A stretch of DNA of 64,000 nucleotides from the NCBI GenBank assembly GCA_012295275.1, contig CM022671.1, forward strand, positions 3,578,565 through 3,642,564, written 5' to 3'. Source of the DNA: Chrysomallon squamiferum (Eukaryota > Mollusca > Gastropoda > Neomphalida > Peltospiridae). Below, piece after piece: positions 1-13,432 of the stretch. Under the pieces are notes generated by a model. It made no database searches and was not told the DNA's origin. It was given only the letters and a program-made list of their open reading frames with translations. Within the stretch, counting starts at the first letter, position 1, and each line of letters opens with the position of its first letter. The translations under genes and the position numbers were made by a program.

Positions 1-302
1 CTGATTGTCATCTAACTGATATTAAGGAACATATTATGACTTCATTATTTAAAATGTTGCCTGATGCTGTTTAGGTTGCAGTATCAGTTCCACTAATTTT
101 TCCTACTGCATAGTTTCTCATTCTAATCAGTAATCAGTATCTGTTTTTTATGAAACATCATGACATATGAACGTCATTATAAAAGAGATTGCCTGTTATT
201 AATTGTCTATAAAATGGTGATTCTGATTATCAAGCTATTGTTTGGCCTGTAATAAAGTTAAAATAAATTTGTGTTTTTAAACAGATGTTTGTTTATTTGC
301 AG

Positions 303-576
303 ATATCGAGGCTGATAACTGTGATTTGAAAGAACTTCCCAAAGCTACTCTTGATATTATTGAGGCAGACAGCTTCTGGTGCACATCCAAGTTGCTGGAT
401 GGAATACAGGACAACTACACATTTGCTCAACCTGGAATTCAGATGAAAGTAAATGCACTGCAAGAACTTATTAAAAGAATAGATGGTAAGCCTCTGCTTA
501 GAGATGCATTCTATACCTCTTTTAAATAAATGGTTTTATATCTCTTTTAAGAACACCAACAAAAAATAAATAAATA

Positions 577-608
<32 letters not shown>

Positions 609-2228
609 TTATAATTAATAATAAAAAGAAATATTTCTGTAAAATGCTTGAAACAAGAAAGATATGTTTAAAAAATAAAGCTATATTTTTAGATGAAAAT
701 TCGAAATTATTTTTTGAATATGATGGAAATTGGAAATACATGCTAGAAAAATGCTGCACTTAAAAAAATTATGTTTGTTGACAAGTGGTTATTAACCCTT
801 TTTTTTTTTTTTTTTTCTCAACATCCATTTTCAATTATGTTTAACAGTTGGCATCTCATAGATTAAATTTGATTCTGGCCATAAAAGTACATTTACAATT
901 AAACTAGAAGCATTTATAATAGATACATCATTTACAACCCCTGTGTATTTTCACAGCACATAAAGCAGGTGCTACCATCCAGATTAAAAATGTATGCTGC
1001 AGTCTATTAACAGTGAATTTTCTTTGTCTTTGTGTAGCTCCACTTCACAAACACCTGGTCTCTCACAATGTTGAGTATCTGCAGTTTTCTTTCCGATGGA
1101 TGAACAACTTGTTAATGAGAGAAATTCCTCTCAGGTGTACGATACGACTGTGGGATACCTATCTTGTATGTCACACACAAATTTTTTATTATCATTCATT
1201 TTACTTGTTTATTTATGAAATATTTTCTCAGCTTGTGTCAAAGATTTCATTTGGAGTTTAAAGAATTCCACTGCCCCTTTTAAAACATGACTTATCATAT
1301 CATGATGACTGGGCATTTTTTAAAAAAGTTTTATTCACTATTGTAGCCTTAAATCAACCATTTTGCTTTTGTAATTGACAAAAGCCCTGTGTCAGTTTAT
1401 TCCAGAAGTCAAATTAATATTTTGTTTAGAATTGCAAATAATAAACTTTATTGTATACATAGTTTTGTTAACTGGTTAATTATAAATGTGATATATCTCT
1501 GTATTTGAAAAAAAATTAATTTAATTTTTGTTTTGTTTGGTGACTGATCATTTTCATTTTACAAATTATATATATATATATATATATATATCTTATTTTG
1601 TTTAGTTAAAATATAAATAATTTTAAAATTTCAGTCTGAAGTAAATGGTTTTGCTGATTTTCACCTCTACGTCTGTGCCTCTTTTCTTGTTCAGTTTTCT
1701 TCTAACATTTTACGTGAAAGAGATTTCCAGGTGTGTTCTTAGTAATCTTCATCCAAATTATATTATGTTATTTAATTTATTTAAATTTTATTAACTATTC
1801 GAATTGTAACTAATTTTCTATCAAATTTAAATTATTTCTTTCTCAGATTTTATTTAGTTAATAAAATTTGATTAAATTTTATTTGTATTTTGTTACTGTT
1901 TTTTTTCTCCAATTTTAATTTTTTATATATTTTTTTTTATTCAGATTCATCCATCTATTTTATTTTATTCAATTTCAGTGATAGGTTTTATTTAATTTTA
2001 TTTAATTACTAAGTTTTATTTATTCTCTATATTATTATTATTTCTTTTTTTTTAAATTATTTTTTTTAAAGTTATTTAATCTTGTTTTGCCAGGGAATCC
2101 TGATGTTTCTGCAAAACTTGCCAACCAGACATTGGAACAACAAGGAGATAGGAGAAATCATGGCTGAGGCCTACAAATTAAAATACATGTTTGCAGACGC
2201 TCCAAACCACTTGATGAAAAAATCATGA
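303..2228 (+). CDS. TBC1D22: TBC1 domain family member 22 (TBC1D22A/B) orthologue, last four exons; 5' part outside window
   Basis: Four exons join in frame: 303-485, 1038-1165, 1635-1730 and 2094-2228 (TGA at 2226-2228), giving about 180 C-terminal residues. Donors are GTAAGC, GTATGT and GTGTGT; each acceptor ends in AG after a T-rich tract. The first exon holds ADSFWC and LLDGIQDNYTFAQPGIQ, the second RWMNNLLMREIPLRCTIRLW, the fourth LKYMFADAPNH. These match my memory of TBC1D22 very closely. TBC domains are GTPase-activating proteins for Rab GTPases; TBC1D22 proteins are associated with the Golgi (family knowledge). The catalytic arginine and glutamine fingers are expected in upstream exons not present here. 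The A/B paralogue cannot be assigned; invertebrates usually have one copy. Confidence 0.93.
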
Positions 2229-2692
2229 CAAAAATAAACCTGTACTATACCCATCACTATCGATTTCATTCTGAGCCAGACTTGGTTGCCATGGTGACCC
2301 GATTGGTAGCCAGAACCCTCGAGTTCTGGAAATGCTAAACAGTTGCCATGGTGATAAGATAATATCAGATTTGTTTTATGTTTTCAGAAAGGGTTTGACA
2401 TGGAAGAAATAACACAGCACAATCATCTTCCAGCATAATTGTGTAAATTTGAAATACCTTTTTTTTAAGAGTGATAAACTTTTATTCAAAGAGTGGTAAA
2501 AACAAATCATCTAAATTTTTTTTTTTTTATTTATTTTCAAATTAATTTTTAAATAATTTTTTTTTTACTAATATCAAAGTATGACAATAATAATACTTTA
2601 AAAAGATAAAAAAAATAAATGATAATAATAATAATAATAATAATAATGAAACTCAATATCTTGTTTTTCATGTAATTATGACAACACTGACA

Positions 2693-2698
2693 AATAAA
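2693..2698 (+). promoter_or_regulatory. Candidate polyadenylation signal of the TBC1D22 gene
   Basis: AATAAA 465 bp after the stop codon, followed by mixed GT-containing sequence. It follows an AT-rich 3' region with an (AAT)n tract at 2620-2647. Other AATAAA-like words occur nearby, so this is only the most likely site. Confidence 0.35.
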
Positions 2699-3904
2699 GC
2701 AGCCTGACTGACTGACAGACACTGTCATACTTTGTTATTAGCAAAGACTAGTTTCACTAAAACAGACAAAACAATCATTCTGAAGTTGAAAAACTTTTAT
2801 TTATACAGTTGTATCTACATTTTAAAAATAAATGAACAAGAACAATCAGTTGTAAGTATAAAAAAATTATTTATATTCTATATTTATAATCTGCAACTTT
2901 AAACTCAAAAGTTAATTCATTAAGTTGAAAGTCTGAGTTTGAATTGTGAGCCTGGAATTTGTTGTTTTGTAAAATTAGGGCAACTGTTTTTGTTGTATGA
3001 GAAGCTTATTTATTTGTTATTATTATTATCATTATCATTATCCTTATTATTGTTGCTGTTAAAATTAGTATTATAGTTATTATTATTATTATTAAAATTA
3101 TTATTATTATTATCATTACAATGAATATTATTTGTTATGATGATGAGGATGATTATTATTATTATATTATTAGTATTAGATTTATTATTATTATTATTAT
3201 TATTTGTTTTTATTAGTAGCAGTATTTTGTAGTTAAATAGATAATTGAGGGAAAGAGACTATGTAGATATTTGAATCTTTATCACTGTCTTAGAAAATTA
3301 TGACTTGTGCCAGATAAATTGTTTCTGTATCAGCATCATTAATTTAAAGTAAAAATGGAACTAAAAAGAAAATTATTTTTAAATTATGTTTAACACAGAA
3401 ACCAAAAGTAACTACTGGTAATACTTTAAATATGGGATTATTCATTTTTAGAAGAAAATTATATATAATTTTAGTAATATATTAGTCTGCAGAATCTATT
3501 TATTTGATTATTTAAATTAAAACAACAACAAAAAAATCCAATTAGGTATTATGACAGACATTTCAATTGTCTAAAACTTTCACATTAAAAATATTGTAAA
3601 GGTCACAATGCTGAAGCAGATATTTAAGCTACGAAAATTTAGAAAAAGTGTAAGAATATTTTAAAAATGATTTCCTTATTTATTTCAGGTAACACAGAAA
3701 TTTTTATTTAATATATTTTGTGTTTGCTTTTTAGGAAAGATAATTAAGAATCAGTAAGAAATATTACACTATGTGATAAAATACATTATGAAATGATCCA
3801 CTTCATTTTTTTTCTAGTTATTTTTTCAGGTAATGATTCAGTGTTTTAAACTTTTCTTCTGCTTTGATGTTTTTAAAGTATATATATTATAAATAATGTT
3901 TTTT

Positions 3905-3925
3905 ATACATACATACATACATACA

Positions 3926-4007
<82 letters not shown>

Positions 4008-4035
4008 TACATGTATGTGTGTGTGTGTGTGTGTA
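3905..4035. repeat. Compound microsatellite (CATA)n-(TA)n-(TG)n
   Basis: About 12 CATA units, then TA repeats interrupted by CA, then a TG run ending near 4034. Low-complexity DNA between genes. Confidence 0.9.
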
Positions 4036-4790
4036 TTATCATTTGTGGTGTTTTTTATCTGGGCATTAACTATATATATCTTAAGCCCTGATATTCAGAA
4101 CATATAATAATATACAGATAATTTCTAACATTAAAAGTTTAGCCTGTCTTATATGAGAGTAGTCCTACGTAATAACAAAAAGCCAAACATAAAATTTTTT
4201 TCCAGTAGATTTAATAACCAAAGTTACTAATCTGCAGAATAACAGAAAAACTATTTCTTTTTATTACTAATCTTTAACTAATCCTTATTTGTTGCTGTGG
4301 ATACTAATTAGCTCGAAGAGTAATCAAATATTTCTTAGATTATGGTTTTAGGATTAAACCAGTTAATTTGTAACATACAGAACAAAAGATTTATTATATT
4401 TATTTAGTTGCCTTTGTTACAGATTTAGTAAAATAATAAAACAAACGTTTTTCAGGAATGAATGTCTCCGAAACAAATCTTAAAATTTCACTCTTTTTTT
4501 TTTTTGTTACGGTTGATTTGCTTGAATAACTAAAACATATTTCAGTGTATTTTATTGTTAAGCCAGTAAAGTTTACTTTGCACTTAAAATACTAAAAATA
4601 TGTTTTTTCTATATTTTATCTAGAGTTACCTTGTCACAAAATTGATAGAATAATAAAACAAAAATAAATAATAAAATTTAAAAAAATATAATTTTATACA
4701 GGAGTTTTGAATTGCAACCAGATTAATGAAGCCAAACATAAAAGATATTCACCAATGAGTTGAATATTACAATTTTAATAGTAAAATAAA

Positions 4791-4792
<2 letters not shown>

Positions 4793-4836
<44 letters not shown>

Positions 4837-4865
4837 TTATTTTATTTTATTTTATTTTATTTTAT
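4793..4865. repeat. (ATT)n followed by (TTTTA)n microsatellite
   Basis: About 14 ATT units run directly into about six TTTTA units. A mirror-like (AAAAT)n tract occurs near the right edge of the window at 63745-63845. Confidence 0.9.
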
Positions 4866-6282
4866 ATTTTGTTTTGTTTTGTTATAAATGATCCTAGTTG
4901 GAGAATGGTAAACAATAATTCTGAAAATTTGGAAAAAAAACTGCTATGGACTTGTAGTTCAAAAGTCAGGCTTATAGTGCTACTGTTTATTTAACTAGTC
5001 CAGATTAAAATTAGTATTCTAGAATATAGTCTATATTAACACAGAGGCAGTTAAGCAGTTTTTTATACAGAAAACCTGATTGTGTCCGACATGTTTAATT
5101 TTGTTCAAATTGTTCAAGCGAGACCGATAATGTGCAAATCGTTGCTGAGTTTAATTGTTTTAATTATAATGAGGACATAGAAAATAAAGTGCCAATATTG
5201 TTCAGATTATTTCAGATAATATCTTTTGTACTTTTTACATAATAAACAGCATACGGAATATTTTATGAATTAAATGTATCTGCCATGTTATTTTGTTAAA
5301 ACAATAATTATAATTTCTTTTTATGATAACAGATGGATTGTATTTATGGCAACTGTTAGTGCATTAAGTTAATTATTGCTGGGTTTTTTTTCCAGGTTTT
5401 ATTTATTTGCCAAGTGAAATAAATTAGCAAGGATTCATTTGTAAAACAAAAATCTGATCAAATTTGAGATATATAATCCTTTCTTCATATTCCCACAGGA
5501 ACCTTCAGTTTAACAGAATTTTAATTCAGATGGTTTTTCAGAGGTTTATAAATTGAAGAGTGTTTGTATATGTTTCAATTTCTTTTTTTGTTTTCATAAA
5601 AAAAAAGAAAGAAAAATGTTATTTTGAATCCTTGCATGGACACTGAGCACCTAGATGAGTCATTAGATAGATATGCACCTACTCTAGCAAAAAAAATCTG
5701 ATTCTGTTTAACTGAAAATTAAGAATTGATAAGATTTTCGTGTCTTAATCGATGGAGGGATTGCCAAGTTTGAATACTGGTAGCTCAGATTTGTGTATAT
5801 ATATATATATATTGGTTCTTATACAATGGTATAAAAGTTTAGGATACAGGTATGTCAGTCAGGTGTGTTGGGTAATTTCAGTTCTGTTTTTTTGTCAGAT
5901 GACTTGGAAAAGAATGCAAAGGTGATACATAAAATATTCTTTTTGTTTTCTTTTCTTTTTATTTTTTTTTTTTTTTTACATAAGCATAATTTCAGTGAAT
6001 GAAAATAGAGAAGGTATTATGAAAGTTATAATACAGGTTCTTGTTAAAGATAAAACTTTAGTTTTAAGAACAGTAACATAGGGTAAGAACTGTGATTTTG
6101 GATGTCAGGTAGAATGAGAGTAGTAGGTATAATTTTCAAAATGGAAATAATTTCTACTATAAATAATTTATAAATGCAAGAGTTATGATCTCCCTTTGAT
6201 CACAGTAATAACAAATACTCAGTGATGTTTTAATATTTTGTAATTAGTTAATTAAATTTTTATTTATTGTTATTAGGTAAAC

Positions 6283-6553
6283 CAGGTTGAGAATCCTTTA
6301 TCAGAAATGTTTGGGAACCCAGAAGTGTTTAGGATTTCAGAAGTTTCTGTTTTTTGGAATATAAGAAGGTGGCCTGAAAATAAGATCTAAGTGTAATTAT
6401 ACAACAGGCTTTTCACCTCATATTTTTAATAACTGTATGCATAAAATAAAATTTGTTTAAGCAAAACAGTCCAAAAACTGTAAGATGTCGCTATTTCTTA
6501 AGCTCACAAAAAGCTTCAAGTTTCAGAATTTTGGATAAAGGATCCTCATTCTG
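6283..6553. mobile_element. Tigger/pogo-like nonautonomous DNA element (MITE), 271 bp
   Basis: The ends form terminal inverted repeats: left CAGGTTGAGAATCCTTTATC; reverse complement of the right end CAGAATGAGGATCCTTTATC (17 of 20 identical). The internal words GGGAACCCAGAAGTGTTT and GGATTTCAGAAG resemble a widespread Tigger family I remember from vertebrates. No coding capacity. The flanking TA duplication is not clear, which suggests an old insertion. Confidence 0.65.
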
Positions 6554-7089
6554 AACAATACTACTTACATAGTAAATGAAGATAGTGTTAAAATTATCCA
6601 GCTAAAATTGACATAGTTAATTTGAAATAGCCTCGATGAAGGTATTTGAATGTTAAAAAATAAATTTTTACTACACTGGAATCAGTTGAAGATAATTTTG
6701 TCATGACATTGTTGATTTCTACACAGCCAAATATATAATTCTTGATAATATTTTTATATATATATATATAGATGGTTTTATTTAACTCACAGTGTGTATT
6801 TGTAAATACTAGCTGGCTGATGGAAGCTCTGTGAATGTGAGTGGGACATTACTGGATAATTCACTTGTTAAAATCTGCCTTGCATTGTATATGTGTATAT
6901 GTAAATATATATGATATACATTTCTAAATAAACACACTGTGAGTTTCTGAGTTTGTAGCCTAACTCTAGTACTGTTACTTTTACAAGTTTATATATGTGA
7001 CCATACTTGTGCAAATATGCTTTTTCTATTTTTATTTTTTATTATTATTGTTATTAATTAATTTATTTATTTATTAATTTATTTATTTT

Positions 7090-7102
7090 TATTATTATTT
7101 TC

Positions 7103-7159
<57 letters not shown>

Positions 7160-7178
7160 TTTTTTTTTTTTTTTTTTG
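7090..7178. repeat. (ATT)n plus poly-T tract
   Basis: More than 15 ATT units followed by about 20 T. Part of the low-complexity intergenic interval; similar ATT/AAT tracts lie at 10131-10365, 13012-13035, 13379-13430, 25285-25315 and 26512-26570. Confidence 0.9.
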
Positions 7179-9084
7179 TTTGTGAATTTTTTTTACCAAT
7201 ATTTAAGCTTAATTCCTTTTCCTTGCTAACATTACAGTATTACTGACATTTGGCCATTTTCAGAAATTGGCTTGTTAAAGTTAATTCAACATTTTTAACT
7301 TTCACTCAATAAATGAGCATATGTCATACTGTGGCAGGCTATGAAGTATTGCAGTGATACTAGAAGTAATAGTTTTTTAGCATTCTTTTTACTGAAAATT
7401 GTAAATAAAAATTGTCACAATGTGAATTTTGATCTTTTATCATTTCTGTTTGGTGCTATTCAATGGGTTTCAGGATCAGACCTCTTTTGTGCACCCATTG
7501 GATAATCTCTGTTCAAGCCAAACCAAAGCTCCATGACCAGTTATCAAAGGTTATGGTTCCTTTCTGCTAAACTAAAATAAGTTGCCCAAAACATGGCAGC
7601 AATGTGTTTTGTCTCACTATTATTATATTTTACTAGGTATGGTCACATAAGCATTAAATCTGTAAAGGTACAGTACTGACTGTGTTTATATAGAAAGAAT
7701 TTACAGTTTTTATCCAAGGCAGAGAATTTACAATTGATTATGTACCAATACTAAAATTGAAATTAAAGTATTCCCAGTTAAACCTTTGTATCTGAATGTT
7801 TGTTATTTTTTGTTAGTAACAATTATAATTTTAAAATTTTGTGGTATAAATTTATTTTATTTTAATTATTTTATTTATTTTTTTTTTTTTTTTATTTTTT
7901 ATTTATTTTTTTTTTTTTTTTGTAAGTTTTTTTTAATGATTTTACAGTGAAGACGTCTCAGATTTATCCCCATAATTTTTTTTTTCACCAGGTTAGTATA
8001 TTGTTTATCCTAGGTTCACTCTTGTCCATTTTTTGATGTGAAGCAATGAGACCACTGTGACTTCTGATACAAACTTTTTGGATAGATAATTAAATATTAA
8101 CTTGAAGCTGAACTGGATGTATTCACATCTGAACTATTTTCTGACAGCCTTTTAAGTTTTGTATGAAAGAAAACAAACAACAGAACACCAAATTCATTAA
8201 ATGAAAATTATTTATTTGTATAATAATCTGTAGTAATAAGAAATAAAATATTGTTAAATAAAAATATCATACTTTTTTCTTAAAATGAAAAAATATACAT
8301 AGGACTATATTATTATAACAAAGGCAGTTAGATTAAAAAAAAAAAAAAAAAAAAAAAAAATCTAAGCATATAAAGTCCAACCCTGTTTCTATAAAGCTTG
8401 ACCAAATCTGATACAAAAATGCCCAGGATGTTACAAAACTATATTTAGCATTAACAACATCAAACAGCAGAGAAATCTTGTAGTACACAATATAAAAAAA
8501 AAAAAAAAAAAAACATTCCTTTCTAACAACTTCTAATTTGTTATTTCATAAAATAAAACGTAACAAACAGTAATAATCTGATAAAAAATCTATATCTATT
8601 GGAATTATCAAAACATGTTTGTAACAACAGGCTTGTCATAACCACTGAAGAGTGCTTGATGTGCACAGCTGTCCACCTTCATCAGTAAAAAATTAGAAAT
8701 AAAAATAAAATTTAGAATTTAACAATTTTTTTTTTTTTTTTTTGTGTCCACACAGACAGGTTTTTTGGTAAGAGTTAATCTCTATGAACACTGACTACAA
8801 TTTTCATGTTATTTTTTTTTATATATAACTCAACAAAGACAATAAACTTCTCAGGAAACAAGACAGACACTATTACAAGGATAAAAATGAAGTATTACAA
8901 ACAAAATTAGTGATTGTAGAATGTTATGAAAAGAAACAACTAAATGTAGAATATGAGTAGAAACTTCTACAATATGTGCTGAAAGAATTAAAGAAGAATA
9001 TCAATAAAAACAACTAAAGTAAAAATTGTAGAACAAATAGAAGCAATTAAAAGTAAAAAAAGTTGAAACGTAAAATACAAGTAA

Positions 9085-9245
9085 AATCAAGTAAACATGA
9101 GTAGAATAAACAAAATGTAAAATATGAGTAGAATAAACAAAATGTAAAATATGAGTATAATCAACTAAATGTAGATTACGAGTAGAATAAACTAAATTTA
9201 TATTATGAGTAGAATCAATTAAATGTAGAATGTAAGTATTAGCAA
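9085..9245. repeat. 27-bp minisatellite
   Basis: The word GAGTA recurs at 9099, 9126, 9153, 9180 and 9207, exactly 27 bp apart. Units carry GAGTAGAATAAAC then AAATGTAAAATAT with substitutions. A looser version of the same motif extends left to about 8935. No coding role is visible. Confidence 0.85.
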
Positions 9246-10130
9246 CAAAATATCTTTTCCGATGAGTAAATTACAAAATGTCATGATTCACTTGATGTAG
9301 ATAACAAAGAGATCTCTCTCAGATTCCTATACTTCTGCCAAGATTTTCCAGAAATTTCAAGGAATATAATAATACCAACACTTTCCTAGAATAATTTACA
9401 TTCTAACCGTTACCTAGGATATTCCTGGAAAAAACAAATCACCTCTATTTTCCATACAAATAAATTAACATTATTTTCTAGAAAATTCCAAGAGAAAAAT
9501 ATCATCTATTTCATAAGGTAGATGACATAAAACAGGAAATCCAATACTTCTAATTATAAAAGATTGCATTTTTGTTAATTTTTAAATAATTTTAAAGTGT
9601 AACTTATGAACTGATGAAATAAATTGAGCAAATTAGTAAGTGTCAATAAATTTAAATGAGAAACATTTTTATTTTTTTTATTTTTTTTTATTTTTTACTG
9701 TGCAAAGAGATGGAAAAGTTAATGAAACAAAAACCTTGGACTATTTCAGAAGGTTAGAAATTAAATTTGAAAGACATTTCAATGCTTTCAAGAACCAATT
9801 CTTTTCTCTTTTTTTTTCCTTAAGAATTTTCAAGAATTTCAGTGGCTACATGAATGAGATTTATATTAAAATGAAGCAATTAATTTTTAAATAATTAGCA
9901 AATACAGTGTTTTGAATATTAAAGTAACTAACTATGATAATATCTTGGAAATAAATAATATAAATAATATACACAGTAGACTAAAATTTTAAAGCATCAA
10001 TATTTTATTTCACTAGAAACAGAATGCTTGGCAGCTGACTATAAAATTCATACCTGTAATTGACTAACCTTTATGCACACTCCTTAGAAAAATATGCTTT
10101 CCCATAATTTAAATATGTTTGTGAAGGTTT

Positions 10131-10131
10131 T

Positions 10132-10185
<54 letters not shown>

Positions 10186-10306
10186 TAATAATAATAATAA
10201 AGAAAAGAAACAAATAAATTAAAAAAAAAAGTATTAAAATAAATTTTAAAAAGTAAAAAAAAAAAAAAAAAATAAAAATAAATAATAATAATAATAATAA
10301 TAAAAA

Positions 10307-10365
<59 letters not shown>
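10131..10365. repeat. (AAT)n microsatellite cluster
   Basis: Two long AAT tracts (10131-10200 and about 10285-10362) are separated by an A-rich segment. Confidence 0.95.
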
Positions 10366-10689
10366 ATTACTGCAAGTAATTAACAAAACATACTCTGCAA
10401 ATCAAAAATAATATCTGACATATTTAAGTAAATAAATATATTTTTTCAATTCTGTGTGCTCTCTTTAACGTGGAGAGTACTTGAGGTGCCAGACACTGAA
10501 GTATACAACAACAACAATGTGAGGTATATACGGCATTGAACAACTAATTAATATCTTTACAACCATACAGCATATATCTTAAATATTTTTATAACAAAAA
10601 CTAAATGTATAATACCAGTAAGGTGCTGCAAATGTTGAAAAATCTAATATCTCTAACAATCGGTTACTGTAAAAGCAAATATACCCTAG

Positions 10690-11255
10690 TAATGTTTTGT
10701 ATAAGCGGTCCATATTGTCTAATAATGTTATTGTACAAGCAACTAAATATTGTCTAATAATGTGTTATTGTACAAGCAAATAATACTTTTTCTAATAATG
10801 TTATTGTACAAGCAACTAATACTGTCTAATAATGTGTTATTGTACAAGCAAATAATACTGTCTAATAATGTTATTGTACTAGCAACTAATACTGTCTAAT
10901 AATGTGATTTTGTACAAGCAACTAATACTGTCTAATAATGTGATTTTGTACAAGCAACTAAACACAGTCTAATAATGTTTTTGTACAAGAAACTAAATAC
11001 TGTCTACTGTGTTTTTGTACAAGCAATTAAATATCTAATAATGCATTTTTGTACAAGCAACTAAACATTGTCTAATAATGTGTTTTTGTACAACTAAATA
11101 TTGTTTAATAATGTGTTATTGTACAAGTAAATAAATACTGTCTAATAATGTATTATTGTACAAGCAAAATAAATACTGTCTAATAATGTATTATTGTACA
11201 AGCAAAATAAATACTGTCTAATAATGTGTTATTGTACAAGTAAACAATGTGGAAT
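10690..11255. repeat. Minisatellite of 35-37-bp units, about 15 copies
   Basis: Units contain TGTCTAATAATGTG, then TTATTGTACAAGCAA, then an AAATACTG-like end. Length differs by 1-3 bp between units because of GTG/TTTT and ATAA variants. The units are contiguous and varied, with no distinct spacers. Confidence 0.9.
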
Positions 11256-13376
11256 AATGAATGAATGTTCAAGCAACTGAATACTAACTACTGATGTTTG
11301 ATATAAAGATTCTGATAACAGTTATATATAAATATTTAAAATACAACAAACAATGTGTTACTGTGCATGCACTGAATCAGTATCAAATACTCTATTAGTA
11401 CACAAGGACCAAATACAGCTGTAACTAATATGTAATGGTAGACATTTTAAAATGGGTTTCTAAATGGGTTTCAAGCAGTGTTATGTTTGCAATTGTAAAA
11501 TCACATTTACGAAATTTACATGGTTCCTGCATTAAGATTTCAAAACTGGACACTGTAATGACCAAAAATTGAAATTACCTGAATCAGTTTGAAATATCAC
11601 TTGTTGGTGATTGCTCTCTCAATGCTTCATGTTACTGTCATCATTTTTGTCCACTGATAGTGTTTACCTGCCTGTCTCAGTTTTTAATAAAATAAAGAAA
11701 TATCTTACTGACTGATGCACTGAACATATTTTATAATAAATCACAGTTATGGATAACAAGAATGATAACTCACAGGCCTTATATACCTGTAAGCTTTTGT
11801 CCTCCAAAGGATTATTGATGTAACTATATCATGATAAACCTGTAAAGAGAGAGCCAAGACAGGAATGGGAAATAGCTTAAAGGCTTCACTGATGAACTAT
11901 CAAATCTCAAGTCTGACCTATGATCTACCAAGCCACAGTCTTGTGATCTACCAAGTCAGTCCTGTTTTAAAAGTCATTTAACATAAACTCAGCTCTCTGT
12001 CAACATTGTTTCAATGTAGAAGGTAAAACGTATAGTATTTCTGGCCATTACAGATTAAAGAAACAAAACCATGTTCAACACAGTTAATGTCACATAAGTG
12101 GAAAACTAACAGGAACCAGTGGAAGCATGTTTTATAACATTTCAGCATCAAATTACATTGACACAGAGTTAAGTATATGAACAAGTTAAAAACACTGGAC
12201 ACAAAAAGAGCAGAAATAAAAGTGTACTTGTGGTGATATGAAGAAATAGTCAAACTATTTTCAAGTTATGTTTTGTTTTATGCTATTCAATCTTTATTAA
12301 TAATAATTTATGACAAGAAAAGAGAGTATTTAAAAATATCTGGGTACTGCCATTTTCCTGCAGTCTGACATAACTGGGTACAGGATGGACTGATTCACTG
12401 TAGTTCTTCTACTGCTGTCAGAAACAACATGCTATCAGTCTACCACACAGTGATGTCACCATTCCAAAACAGCAGTATCAACAGCTTATGTAAAAAGTAT
12501 TATTTTACAGTTATACTTAGTTACAAATTATGACAGCTTACCCATGGTTTACCAAATAACTTCTTGGAAATATAACCAAACCATTTATTCATACCATTAC
12601 CAGTACACTTTAAAAAGGTTATTCAGAAAAAAAGATGTATCAGTTCAGATCAGTCTTAGACTCGTTTCTTTTCAAAAATATTTTATCCAGGTCTAAGAAA
12701 ATAACCTGTGGTTTTCACCATATTTCATAATAAAGCACTTGTAATAATTGTAATAATGTATTAATGTATTAATTAAGCTGAGGTAGAAGAGATTTAAAAA
12801 AAAAAAAAGCTGTCTTAGGCAAAGTTACCCTAATTTGTTTTCAAATGAGGTTGTTTTAGGCTTAAAAAAGCAAGACAGAGGATTTTCATTTTGAGCTAAA
12901 TGTATTTTAAAGTTAATGATTTTTATATTTAAAATATTATTACTGAATAGGACATTACTAAATGTTTTAAATATCATTTATAATTTAATCTGAGATCAAA
13001 CCATTCATAATAATAATAATAATAATAATAATAATTAAAAAACATCATCACAACAATAATCTTTCATGCATGAAACAAAAATAACAGTAATAATAATAAT
13101 AAATAAATAAAATAAATAAATATATAATTATCACAACAATATTTCATGTTCGAAAAAAAAAAAAAAAAATAATAATAAAATAATATAAAATAATAATAAT
13201 AATAATAAATTTAAAAAAATATATATATAAATTTGATAATAATTTATCACAACACACATGAATTGTGCAAAAAGAAAAAAATGAGATCAGCTGAAACCAA
13301 ACACAGCCTAGAGCAAATAATCCTGTTACAAATTTTACACAAATACCAACACTAGTTTTAACTGAAATTTTTGTTT

Positions 13377-13432
<56 letters not shown>

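Noticed and set aside
10690-11255. CRISPR-like array of ~36-bp units
   Set aside because: Units are contiguous with no unique spacers, and the DNA is animal nuclear; it is a minisatellite.
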